NCBI RefSeq assembly: GCF_003071365.1
Contig: NZ_CP028960.1
Location: 2,834,501 to 2,898,500, forward strand
DNA: 64,000 nucleotides
Reading direction: 5' to 3'
Origin: Methyloceanibacter sp. wino2
GTDB lineage: Bacteria; Pseudomonadota; Alphaproteobacteria; Rhizobiales; Methyloligellaceae
Below are positions 56,859 through 64,000 of the stretch, one piece after another. The notes under the pieces were generated by a model. It saw nothing but the letters and a program-made list of their open reading frames with translations. It was not told the origin of the DNA and made no database searches. Numbering within the stretch: position 1 is the stretch's first letter; each line of letters opens with the position of its first letter. The translations under genes and the position numbers were made by a program.

Positions 56859-57913
56859 GACCCGGTGCCCTCGGCGAGCACGACCGCCGGTCCGTCACCG
56901 CGCTCGGTCAGCCTCCCGATCGTGAACGCTTCGGGCCCTAGGCTCGCAGCGACGCGTTCGGCATCGTCCGGCGCCACGGCGACGACCATGCCGACACCGC
57001 AATTGAACGTCCGGAACATTTCATGGGCATCGAGCCGCGCCTCGGTCTCGAGCCAGGAGAACACGGCGGGCATGTCGATGGAGTCTGTGTCGATCGTGGC
57101 TGCGACGGTCGGGGGGAGGATGCGCGGCAGATTGTCGATCAGGCCACCGCCGGTGATGTGGCAGAGGGCCTTTACGGCGCCTGGATTCTCGCGAATCGTT
57201 TCAAGAACTTGGCGGACATAGATGCGGGTCGGTGCGAGGAGGCTCGCCCCAAGTTTCGCGTCGGGCGCGAACGGGGCCGGGTCGTCCCAGCCAAGGCCGC
57301 TCTCCGACACCACGCGGCGCACGAGCGAGAAACCATTGGCGTGGACGCCGGACGAAGGCAGGCCGATCAGGACATCGCCCGCGGCGATGTCGGGCCGGGG
57401 CAGGATCGCGTCCCGTTCCACCGCGCCTACCGCGAAGCCCGCGAGATCGTAGTCGCCGTCCCCGTACATGCCGGGCATCTCGGCGGTCTCTCCGCCGATC
57501 AGCGCGCAACCCGCCTGGCGGCATCCGTCGGCGATGCTGGCGACGACCTCGGCGGCCACGCCCACCTCCAGCCGCCCGGTCGCGAAATAGTCGAGGAAGA
57601 AGAGCGGCTCGGCGCCTTGGACGACGAGGTCGTTGACGCACATGGCCACGAGGTCGATGCCGATCCCGTCGTGCAGCCCCGTGTCGATGGCGAGCTTCAG
57701 CTTGGTTCCGACGCCGTCGGTGGCGGCCACGAGGACCGGATCCTTGAAGCCGCAGGCGGCGAGATCGAACAGTCCGCCAAAGCCGCCGAGGTTACCTAGG
57801 ACGCCAGGTCTCTTCGTCTTGGCGGCGAGAGGGCCGATCGCGTCCACGAGGGCGTTTCCGGCATCGATATCGACACCGGCCTCACGATAGGTCAGCGGCT
57901 TGTCTTCGGGCAT
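56855..57913 (-). CDS. purM: Phosphoribosylformylglycinamidine cyclo-ligase
   Basis: Fifth step of purine synthesis (AIR synthetase), cytosolic. 352 residues from the ATG at 57913; the longer upstream frame is not family-like. The start [16 protein letters not shown], the metal/ATP segments [23 protein letters not shown] and [13 protein letters not shown] are intact. It is coupled to purN and transcribed away from the DUF2066 gene. Confidence 0.97.
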   Translation of the reverse strand: MPEDKPLTYREAGVDIDAGNALVDAIGPLAAKTKRPGVLGNLGGFGGLFDLAACGFKDPVLVAATDGVGTKLKLAIDTGLHDGIGIDLVAMCVNDLVVQGAEPLFFLDYFATGRLEVGVAAEVVASIADGCRQAGCALIGGETAEMPGMYGDGDYDLAGFAVGAVERDAILPRPDIAAGDVLIGLPSSGVHANGFSLVRRVVSESGLGWDDPAPFAPDAKLGASLLAPTRIYVRQVLETIRENPGAVKALCHITGGGLIDNLPRILPPTVAATIDTDSIDMPAVFSWLETEARLDAHEMFRTFNCGVGMVVAVAPDDAERVAASLGPEAFTIGRLTERGDGPAVVLAEGTGS

Positions 57914-58143
57914 GGACTCTTCAGGCTTGGTGGGGCGCGTCGCGTTCAGGTGGCAGTTGAGAATTCGGGTCCGCAGCCAAGCGGGGTGCACGTTCCAGAG
58001 TTCTGTCATAACACTCTTGGCAGGCAAGAGGGATAGAGGCAAGGGTGCCCACAGGAGAGAGCCGGAGCGCGGATAACCCGGGCGTCCATGCTCGGCCAAT
58101 GGCGCCGGAACGCGCGGTTCCGGCGCGAATCGCGGAGCGGTTG

Positions 58144-59331
58144 ATGGCGCTTCAGTCAGCCAATGCTTTCAGGGGCTTCGCGCCGTCTTCTGCCAAATTG
58201 AGTCGCGTTGTCCTGCTGGGGGCCCTGGTGCTGCTGGGCACCGGTTTGCTGGGCTCAAGTCCCGCCGTCGCCGCCAGTCTCTTCAATGTCGCCAACGTCC
58301 GGGTCGATGTCACGGCCAAGGATGCGGTGGTTGCGCGGGACAAGGGCATGGCGAAGGCCGAGACCCTGGCGATGCAGATTCTCCTTAAACGGCTGGCGCC
58401 GCTCAGCTGGCAGGAACGCCTGCCGTCATTCTCCCATCGCGAGATCGAAGGGCTCGTCGCAGGCATCGCGATCCACAGCGAGAAGACGTCGGCGAGACGC
58501 TATATCGGCATCGTCGACGTGCGCTTCTATCCGGGCGCTGTTCGCCAGCTTTTGACCAGCCGCTCAATACCGTTTGTCGAGAGCCAGGCCTCGCCAATTT
58601 CGATCCTGCCGGTGATGCTTGAGGGCGACATCGTTGCGAAGGACGCGAGCACGGACTGGCGGCAGGCTTGGGAGCGTTTGGATATCGACAACGGAGTCGC
58701 ACCGGCAGAGCTGGCCGCACTCCGCGACGATCTCGAGGCCGGGACGATCAAGGCCGTTCTCGCGGGCGACGAGGGGGCCTACGCGACCTTGCGCAGTACC
58801 TATGGCTACGGCGGTCTCGTCGTGGCCGTCGGAGAGATCGCGGATGGTTTCTTTCGCCTCCGCCTTGTGGGTGAGGACGCCGCGGGCGACGTCGATGCCG
58901 TGGCGACGACTGCCGTCAATGCGGATGACTTGGGGGCGACAGAGGAGCGGGCGGCCCAATTGGGGCTGGGCATTCTCGAACGGCGCTGGAAGCAGCGGCT
59001 GGATCCCACCTTCGGGGCCGCGGCGGAGGTACCCTTGCGGCGCGGTGCGCTTTATCCCGAGGAGGCGTCGAGTTCAGGAGACGAAGCGCTCGGCCGGGTT
59101 GGCGCGGTCATTGAGTTCTTCGGCGTAAGGGATTGGCAGCAGATTCATTTTGGGCTTCAGCGTGTGGAGGATCTTCGGGACTTCGAGATCGTGTCCAGGT
59201 CTGCCCGCGCCGCCGAGGTGGTGTTCGACTATGAGGGCTCTGCCGACCAGTTGCAGGCCGTACTCGCCCAGAACGGGGTCGGCCTCTATGAGCGAGACGG
59301 GACGCTCGTGATGCGCGCGATTGGACCATGA
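58144..59331 (+). CDS. DUF2066 domain exported protein
   Basis: 395 residues if the ATG at 58144 is the start (an in-frame ATG also lies at 58045). A signal peptide with [23 protein letters not shown] precedes the DUF2066 domain (from about 60), with [25 protein letters not shown] and [19 protein letters not shown]. Function unknown. In many Hyphomicrobiales it begins the run DUF2066, CDP-alcohol transferase, hdaA, ppk, ppx, as here. Its promoter region is shared with divergent purM. Confidence 0.85.
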   Translation: MALQSANAFRGFAPSSAKLSRVVLLGALVLLGTGLLGSSPAVAASLFNVANVRVDVTAKDAVVARDKGMAKAETLAMQILLKRLAPLSWQERLPSFSHREIEGLVAGIAIHSEKTSARRYIGIVDVRFYPGAVRQLLTSRSIPFVESQASPISILPVMLEGDIVAKDASTDWRQAWERLDIDNGVAPAELAALRDDLEAGTIKAVLAGDEGAYATLRSTYGYGGLVVAVGEIADGFFRLRLVGEDAAGDVDAVATTAVNADDLGATEERAAQLGLGILERRWKQRLDPTFGAAAEVPLRRGALYPEEASSSGDEALGRVGAVIEFFGVRDWQQIHFGLQRVEDLRDFEIVSRSARAAEVVFDYEGSADQLQAVLAQNGVGLYERDGTLVMRAIGP

Positions 59332-59449
59332 GGGGCTTGCTCCTGCGGCTTATCGGAGCTTGCGGAAATTCGGCTGCGGAGCCGCCGCAGTCTGATAATC
59401 TCCGGGCTCGAAGCACCCCAGAACATAAAGACGCTCGGGAGAAGCGCCG

Positions 59450-60100
59450 GTGAATATCCCCAATACGCTAACATTTGCGCGGATCTTGTCCGTCCCGCTT
59501 CTGATCTGGCTGATCATCGACCAGGACTTCTACGCGGCGTTTGTGGTGTTCCTGCTGGCGGGACTTTCCGACGCGGCCGACGGCTATCTCGCCAAGCGCT
59601 ATGGCTGGCGCACGGAGCTCGGCGCCTATCTCGATCCGATCGCCGACAAAGCGCTGCTCGTCGCGATCTATGTGGCGCTGGGGATTTCGGGCCACCTGCC
59701 GGTCTGGCTGGTGATCATCGTGGTCAGCCGCGACATTCTCATCGTCGGCGCGGTCCTGCTGGCATGGATGATGGGGCGCCCCGTCGAGGTCAAACCGCTC
59801 ATCGTCAGCAAGATCAACACATTCACGCAGATCGCCCTGGCAGGGTTTGTCCTGGCCCAATTAGGGCTCGGCCTTGGCGTGAGCTGGCTCGTGAGCGTGC
59901 TCATCTGGGTCACGGGCGGGCTCACGGTCCTGTCGGCCCTTGTCTATTTCTTCGGATGGCTGCGCCACATGATGAGCTACGAGCCTGAGCAGCCCAAGCC
60001 AATCCACCGGCCGCAAGCGGCCACGCGGCCGAAAGGTGTGCAGGCGGCACGCGCGAAAGGCGGTAACGGTGCCTCCCGGCCCGAGGTCCGGACGCCGTGA
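59450..60100 (+). CDS. CDP-alcohol phosphatidyltransferase (PgsA-like)
   Basis: 216 residues with four to five membrane helices. The CDP-alcohol motif is complete: SDAADGYLAKRYGWRTELGAYLDPIADK, that is D-G-x2-A-(K/R)-x8-G-x3-D-x3-D with Lys in the Arg place. It probably makes phosphatidylglycerophosphate or a similar anionic lipid; the exact acceptor is not fixed. The start is the GTG at 59450. A Pro/Arg-rich cytosolic tail ends the protein. It overlaps the hdaA start by four bases (GTGA). Confidence 0.88.
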   Translation: MNIPNTLTFARILSVPLLIWLIIDQDFYAAFVVFLLAGLSDAADGYLAKRYGWRTELGAYLDPIADKALLVAIYVALGISGHLPVWLVIIVVSRDILIVGAVLLAWMMGRPVEVKPLIVSKINTFTQIALAGFVLAQLGLGLGVSWLVSVLIWVTGGLTVLSALVYFFGWLRHMMSYEPEQPKPIHRPQAATRPKGVQAARAKGGNGASRPEVRTP

Positions 60101-60773
60101 GTCCGGCGCAGCTTGCATTTGATCTGCCGCACCGGGCGGCTCTGGGCGCGGAGGATTTCCTCGTCAGCGACTGCAATCTCGCGGCCGTCCGGATGGTGGA
60201 TGCGTGGCCCGATTGGCCGGGGCCGGTGCAGGTGCTCGTGGGACCGGCCGCGAGTGGCAAGACCCATCTCGTCCGCGTTTGGCAGGAGCGATCCGGCGCC
60301 GAGGCGCTCGACCCGACGACCCTGGACGTGCGCTCGCTCGATGCGCGGCCCCAGGGTCAGCCATCGCGGTGGAGGACGCCGACCGGGCCGGGTTCGACGA
60401 GCGGACGCTGTTTCATCTCCTGAATCTCGCCGCGGAGAAACGCTTCTCGGTACTGCTGACCGCGCGGATCAGCCCCAATCGCTGGCCGTTCGCTCTGCCG
60501 GACCTGCTTTCGCGCCTCAGTGCCGTCCCGGTGACGGAGATCGGCGCGCCGGACGAGGTGTTGCTGCGGACGGTCATGCTGAAACACTTCTCCGACCGCC
60601 AGCTCACCATCGAGCCCAAGGTGCTCGAGTTCCTGGCTGTCAGGATTGACCGGTCGCTGGAAGCCGCCGCCGCGGCGGTGGAGGCGGTCGATCAGGCGGC
60701 CCTGCGCTCAGGCCGGAAGATCAGCCGGCAACTGGTCGCCGAGGCGCTGGAGCGTGCTGCGACGATTGAGTAG
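60097..60773 (+). pseudogene. hdaA: HdaA (DnaA-inactivating AAA+ protein), frameshifted as read
   Basis: HdaA with the sliding clamp stimulates DnaA ATP hydrolysis and prevents re-initiation. The first part reads from the GTG at 60097 with clamp-binding QLAFDLP and Walker A GPAASGKTHL, up to about residue 85. The rest, beginning AIAVEDADRAGFDERTLFHLLNLA, lies in the minus-one frame and runs to 60773. One missing G in the GGG at 60354-60356 would restore a 226-residue protein. This may be a true mutation, a sequencing or assembly error, or far less likely a programmed slip. Everything else matches family length. Confidence 0.85.
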
Positions 60774-60783
60774 GGCACTGAAT

Positions 60784-60812
60784 TTGACGTTTACCGTTAC
60801 GCCGGTGATACA
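60784..60812 (+). promoter_or_regulatory. Possible ppk promoter
   Basis: TTGACG (60784-60789), a 17-base spacer, then GATACA (60807-60812), about 78 bases before the ppk ATG. The minus-35 hexamer is a close match; the minus-10 is weaker. No Pho box was recognised. Confidence 0.45.
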
Positions 60813-60889
60813 GTTGTCGGCCTAACATGACGGCTCTACCCTGAAGGAGCTGGCGGGCGCACAATGCCCTTTTTTCCAAGAGGATATCG

Positions 60890-63070
60890 ATGAATGTTCC
60901 GGAAGCGATAGAGCCGGAAGGCGCGGTTGCCCGAATCGCCGCCTATGGCCCGAGCCGCTACTTCAATCGCGAATTGTCCTGGCTGAACTTCAACAAGCGC
61001 GTGATGGAAGAGGCCGAGAACGAGCGCCATCCCCTGTTGGAGCGCCTGCGCTTCCTGTCGATTTCCGCGAACAATCTCGACGAGTTCTACATGGTCCGCG
61101 TCGCGGGCCTGCGGGCGCAGATGGTGGCCGGGATCGAGACGCCGAGCCAGGACGGGCTGACGCCGGCCCAGCAGCTCGACCGGATCAATCGCTCCGTCGC
61201 CGACCTGACCGCGCTGCAGCAGGAGACCTGGGTCGCGCTGGAGGCTCTTCTCGGCGAAGCGGGCATTCACGTTCTCACAGCCGATCAGCTGACCGATGCG
61301 GAGCGCAGCTGGCTCGAGGATCATTTCCTCAATCTGATCTTCCCGGTTCTGACCCCGATCGCCGTCGATCCGGCTCATCCGTTCCCGTTCATTCCGAATT
61401 TCGGATTCACGCTGGGGCTGGAACTGGTGCGCGAAGGATCGTTCCGTACGATGCACGCGCTGCTGCCGATCCCCTCCCAGCTCGACCGTTTTATCCGGCT
61501 GCCGGACGGCAAGGACGATGCGACGGGGATTCGCTTCGTGCGGCTGGAGACCGTGGTCGGCATCTTCGTCTCACGGCTGTTCCCCGGCTACCGGGTGCGG
61601 AGCCAAGGCGCGTTCCGCGTCGTGCGCGACAGCGACATCGAGGTCCAGGAAGAGGCCGAAGATCTGGTTCGCGTGTTCGAATCGGCGCTCAAGCGCCGGA
61701 AGCGCGGCTCGGTCATCCGGCTCGAGATGGAAGCGACCATGCCGTCGCGGCTGCAGCGCTTCGTCATGCAGGAGCTGAAGGTCACCGAGCAAGAGAGCTT
61801 CGTGCAGAAGGGCCTGATCGGGTTGACGGACACCGACCAGCTCATCGTGGCGGATCGCCCGGACCTCAAATTCGCGCCCTATGTCAGCCGTTTCCCCGAG
61901 CGTATCCGCGAGCACCAAGGCGATTGCTTCGCGGCTATCGCCAAGAAGGACATCGTGGTGCATCACCCGTACGAGTCCTTCGATGTGGTCCTGCAGTTCC
62001 TGAAGCAGGCTGCGGCCGATCCGGACGTTGTCGCGATCAAGTGGACGCTCTACCGGACCAGCAAGACCTCGCCCATCATCGAAGCGCTGAAGGAGGCCGC
62101 CGAGGCCGGCAAGTCGGTGACGGCGGTGGTCGAGCTCAAGGCCCGCTTCGACGAAGAAGCCAACATCAAATGGGCGCGCGACCTCGAAAGCGCCGGCGTT
62201 CAGGTCGTCTACGGCTTCATCGAGCTGAAGACCCACGCCAAACTCAGCCTGATCGTCCGGCGCGAGCGCGGAGAGCTCGCCACGTACTGCCATGTGGGGA
62301 CCGGCAACTATCATCAGGTCACGGCGAAGATCTACACGGACCTGTCCTACTTCACCGCGGACCGATCGATCGGCAACGATCTGTCCCGCATCTTCAACTA
62401 CGTGACGGGCTATGCCGAACCGGCGGAGCTCGAGTCCATGGCCGTCTCTCCCGGCGGAATCCGGGCGCGCATCCTCGATCACGTGCGCGAGGAGATGTAT
62501 CACGCCAAGGCGGGCCGGCCGGCTGCCATCTGGATGAAGCTGAACTCGCTGGTCGATCCCGAAATCATCGATGCGCTCTACGAGGCAAGCCAGGCGGGCG
62601 TCGAAGTCGATCTCGTCTGCCGGGGCATTTGCTGCCTGCGGCCCGGCGTCCCCGGACTGTCCGAGAACATCCATGTGAAGAGCATTGTCGGGCGCTTCCT
62701 GGAGCACTCCCGCATCTATTGCTTCGGGGCAGGGCATGGGCTGCCGCACCGGAAGGCGGCCGTCTATATCAGCTCCGCCGATATGATGCCCCGCAACCTC
62801 AACCGCCGCGTCGAGGCCATGACGCCCATCAAGAACCCCACGGTGCACGAGCAGATTCTGGATCAGATCATGGTGGCGAATCTAAAGGACAATCTTCAGA
62901 GCTGGCGCGTTCTGCCGGACGGGAACTCGGTCCGCATCAATCCGCGGGAAGGGGAAGAGCCCTTCAGCGCCCAGAACTACTTCATGACCAACCCCAGCCT
63001 GTCTGGACGGGGCACTTCTCTACCGGAAAACATGCCTCCGCGCTTTACGCGGGTCGACGAGACCCTCTAG
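60890..63070 (+). CDS. ppk: Polyphosphate kinase
   Basis: PPK1 reversibly forms polyphosphate from ATP, at the membrane or cytosol. 726 residues. The N-terminal region shows [20 protein letters not shown], and the catalytic His near 468 is in [18 protein letters not shown] second conserved region near 620-640 contains [19 protein letters not shown]. The ATG at 60890 follows GAGG. The next gene encodes an exopolyphosphatase, so synthesis and breakdown genes are paired. Confidence 0.97.
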   Translation: MNVPEAIEPEGAVARIAAYGPSRYFNRELSWLNFNKRVMEEAENERHPLLERLRFLSISANNLDEFYMVRVAGLRAQMVAGIETPSQDGLTPAQQLDRINRSVADLTALQQETWVALEALLGEAGIHVLTADQLTDAERSWLEDHFLNLIFPVLTPIAVDPAHPFPFIPNFGFTLGLELVREGSFRTMHALLPIPSQLDRFIRLPDGKDDATGIRFVRLETVVGIFVSRLFPGYRVRSQGAFRVVRDSDIEVQEEAEDLVRVFESALKRRKRGSVIRLEMEATMPSRLQRFVMQELKVTEQESFVQKGLIGLTDTDQLIVADRPDLKFAPYVSRFPERIREHQGDCFAAIAKKDIVVHHPYESFDVVLQFLKQAAADPDVVAIKWTLYRTSKTSPIIEALKEAAEAGKSVTAVVELKARFDEEANIKWARDLESAGVQVVYGFIELKTHAKLSLIVRRERGELATYCHVGTGNYHQVTAKIYTDLSYFTADRSIGNDLSRIFNYVTGYAEPAELESMAVSPGGIRARILDHVREEMYHAKAGRPAAIWMKLNSLVDPEIIDALYEASQAGVEVDLVCRGICCLRPGVPGLSENIHVKSIVGRFLEHSRIYCFGAGHGLPHRKAAVYISSADMMPRNLNRRVEAMTPIKNPTVHEQILDQIMVANLKDNLQSWRVLPDGNSVRINPREGEEPFSAQNYFMTNPSLSGRGTSLPENMPPRFTRVDETL

Positions 63071-63079
63071 TCTCTCGCC

Positions 63080-64000
63080 ATGGCCGGGAGGAAGAAACGC
63101 GCGCCGGTTGCGGTAGTCGACATCGGCTCCAACTCGGTGCGGCTGATCGTCTATGACAGCGCCACGCATGCGCCCGCACCACTCTTCAATGAGAAGGTGC
63201 TGTGCGGGCTGGGCCGGACCGTCGCGAGCACCGGCAGCCTCGAGCCCGCGGGAGTCGCGCGCGCTCTTCGGGCCCTTCGGCGGTTTCGCGCGCTCATCGC
63301 CCAGCTTCACGTGCACCGGACCGAGGTGATTGCCACCGCGGCGGCGCGGGATGCGAAAAACGGCCCCGACTTTATCGCCAAGGCTCAGGAGGTGCTCGGG
63401 CATCCAATCACGGTGCTGTCCGGTACCATGGAAGCGGAGCTCGCCGCGCTCGGCGTCGTCTCGGGTATCTATGCGGCCGATGGATTCGTGGGCGATCTCG
63501 GTGGCGGCAGCCTGGAATTGGTGGATGTGCGGGGCGGACGCTTGTCCGACGCTCTCACGCTGCCGCTTGGGGGCCTTCGTCTGATCGATGTGTCGGGCGG
63601 AAACCTGAAGAAGGCGCGCGAGGTCATCGATTCGGAGTTTTCGAAGGTGACCTGGCTCGAGAAGGGCCGGGGCCGGGACTTCTACGCGATCGGCGGGACC
63701 TGGCGGGCCGTGGCGCGCCTGCATATGGCCCAGACGGACTATCCGTTGCGCGTCATGCACAACTACCGGATGGACGGTCAGGACGCGCTGAAATTCGTCG
63801 GCAGCCTGTACGGCCGGCTGGACGAGGACATGCCTGGACTGCGCGACGTCTCCAGCGCCCGGCGCGAGACGTTGCCCTACGGTGCGCTGGTGCTCGAACG
63901 CCTCATCAAGCAGATGAAGCCGCGGTCCATCGTGACGTCGGTGTTCGGTATCCGCGAGGGGCTGCTCTACAGCCTGCTGAGCGCCGAGGAGCGCGCCAAG
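63080..64000 (+). CDS. ppx: Exopolyphosphatase (Ppx/GppA), cut by window end
   Basis: Degrades polyphosphate to orthophosphate. 307 codons are visible from the ATG at 63080. Phosphate loops VVDIGSNSVRLIVYD and GFVGDLGGGSLELVD and the segment FYAIGGTWRAVARL define the Ppx/GppA fold. It starts 9 bases after ppk and is probably co-transcribed. The C-terminus (likely another 150-200 residues) is beyond the window. It is a paralogue of the gene at 23469. Confidence 0.93.
   Translation, partial: MAGRKKRAPVAVVDIGSNSVRLIVYDSATHAPAPLFNEKVLCGLGRTVASTGSLEPAGVARALRALRRFRALIAQLHVHRTEVIATAAARDAKNGPDFIAKAQEVLGHPITVLSGTMEAELAALGVVSGIYAADGFVGDLGGGSLELVDVRGGRLSDALTLPLGGLRLIDVSGGNLKKAREVIDSEFSKVTWLEKGRGRDFYAIGGTWRAVARLHMAQTDYPLRVMHNYRMDGQDALKFVGSLYGRLDEDMPGLRDVSSARRETLPYGALVLERLIKQMKPRSIVTSVFGIREGLLYSLLSAEERAK

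Noticed and set aside
60330-60380. Programmed minus-one frameshift in hdaA
   Set aside because: No X-XXY-YYZ slippery heptamer or downstream pseudoknot is seen, and no HdaA is known to use one; a single lost base is simpler.

Overview
The window is GC-rich chromosomal DNA from an alphaproteobacterium, most likely of the order Hyphomicrobiales. This is inferred from gene content and order: a DUF2865 protein, a DUF2066 / CDP-alcohol transferase / hdaA / ppk / ppx run beside purMN, a divergent second-type Aat, and the combination of guaB, guaA and RsmB-type methyltransferase genes. Genus and species cannot be read from the sequence. No rRNA, CRISPR array, integrase, transposase or prophage was seen. 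One tRNA gene, tRNA-Gln(CTG), is present.

Layout. 1-7.2 kb: the end of nadE, gltX, a DUF2865 protein, cysS with a GNAT gene and a 40-residue membrane protein, and cimA. 7.2-15.2 kb: a LOG-family nucleotidase, a secreted protein, then a tight run of an Atm1-type ABC exporter, psd, pssA, cysD and cysNC. 15.2-21 kb: envelope genes (tail-anchored unknown, CFI-motif protein, OprD-like porin), then a SulP transporter with a universal stress protein. 21-26.9 kb: tRNA-Gln, an unknown protein with a HEPN-like motif, aat, a Ppx/GppA gene, an MFS exporter and rlmE. 27-28.8 kb: an arsenite methyltransferase plus aquaporin pair. 28.8-38.8 kb: TerB-like, PPOX and GST genes with a divergent LysR regulator, then guaB, a TPR protein, MAPEG, an RsmB-type rRNA methyltransferase, an O-methyltransferase and guaA.

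38.8-44.1 kb is the accessory stretch. It holds a duplicated guaA 3' end, an AbiV-like gene, a DUF2971 gene of lower GC, and a di-haem peroxidase gene sitting between cysK and a second copy of the last 191 bases of cysK. 44.3-49.6 kb has two YkuD_2-type (L,D-transpeptidase-like) paralogues around a small membrane protein and a methyltransferase, then a hydrolase and an NnrU-like protein. 49.7-56 kb is housekeeping (panB, a YfgM-like gene, der, holC, ndk) plus a lone cytochrome P450. 56-64 kb has purN/purM and, divergently, DUF2066, a CDP-alcohol transferase, hdaA (frameshifted as read), ppk and the start of ppx.

Functionally the window is mostly core metabolism: purine and guanine nucleotides, sulfate activation and cysteine synthesis, phospholipid synthesis, translation factors and polyphosphate. 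Candidates for novelty are the guaA-linked AbiV/DUF2971 patch, the cysK/peroxidase duplication, the arsenic pair, the paired YkuD_2 proteins and the hdaA frameshift.
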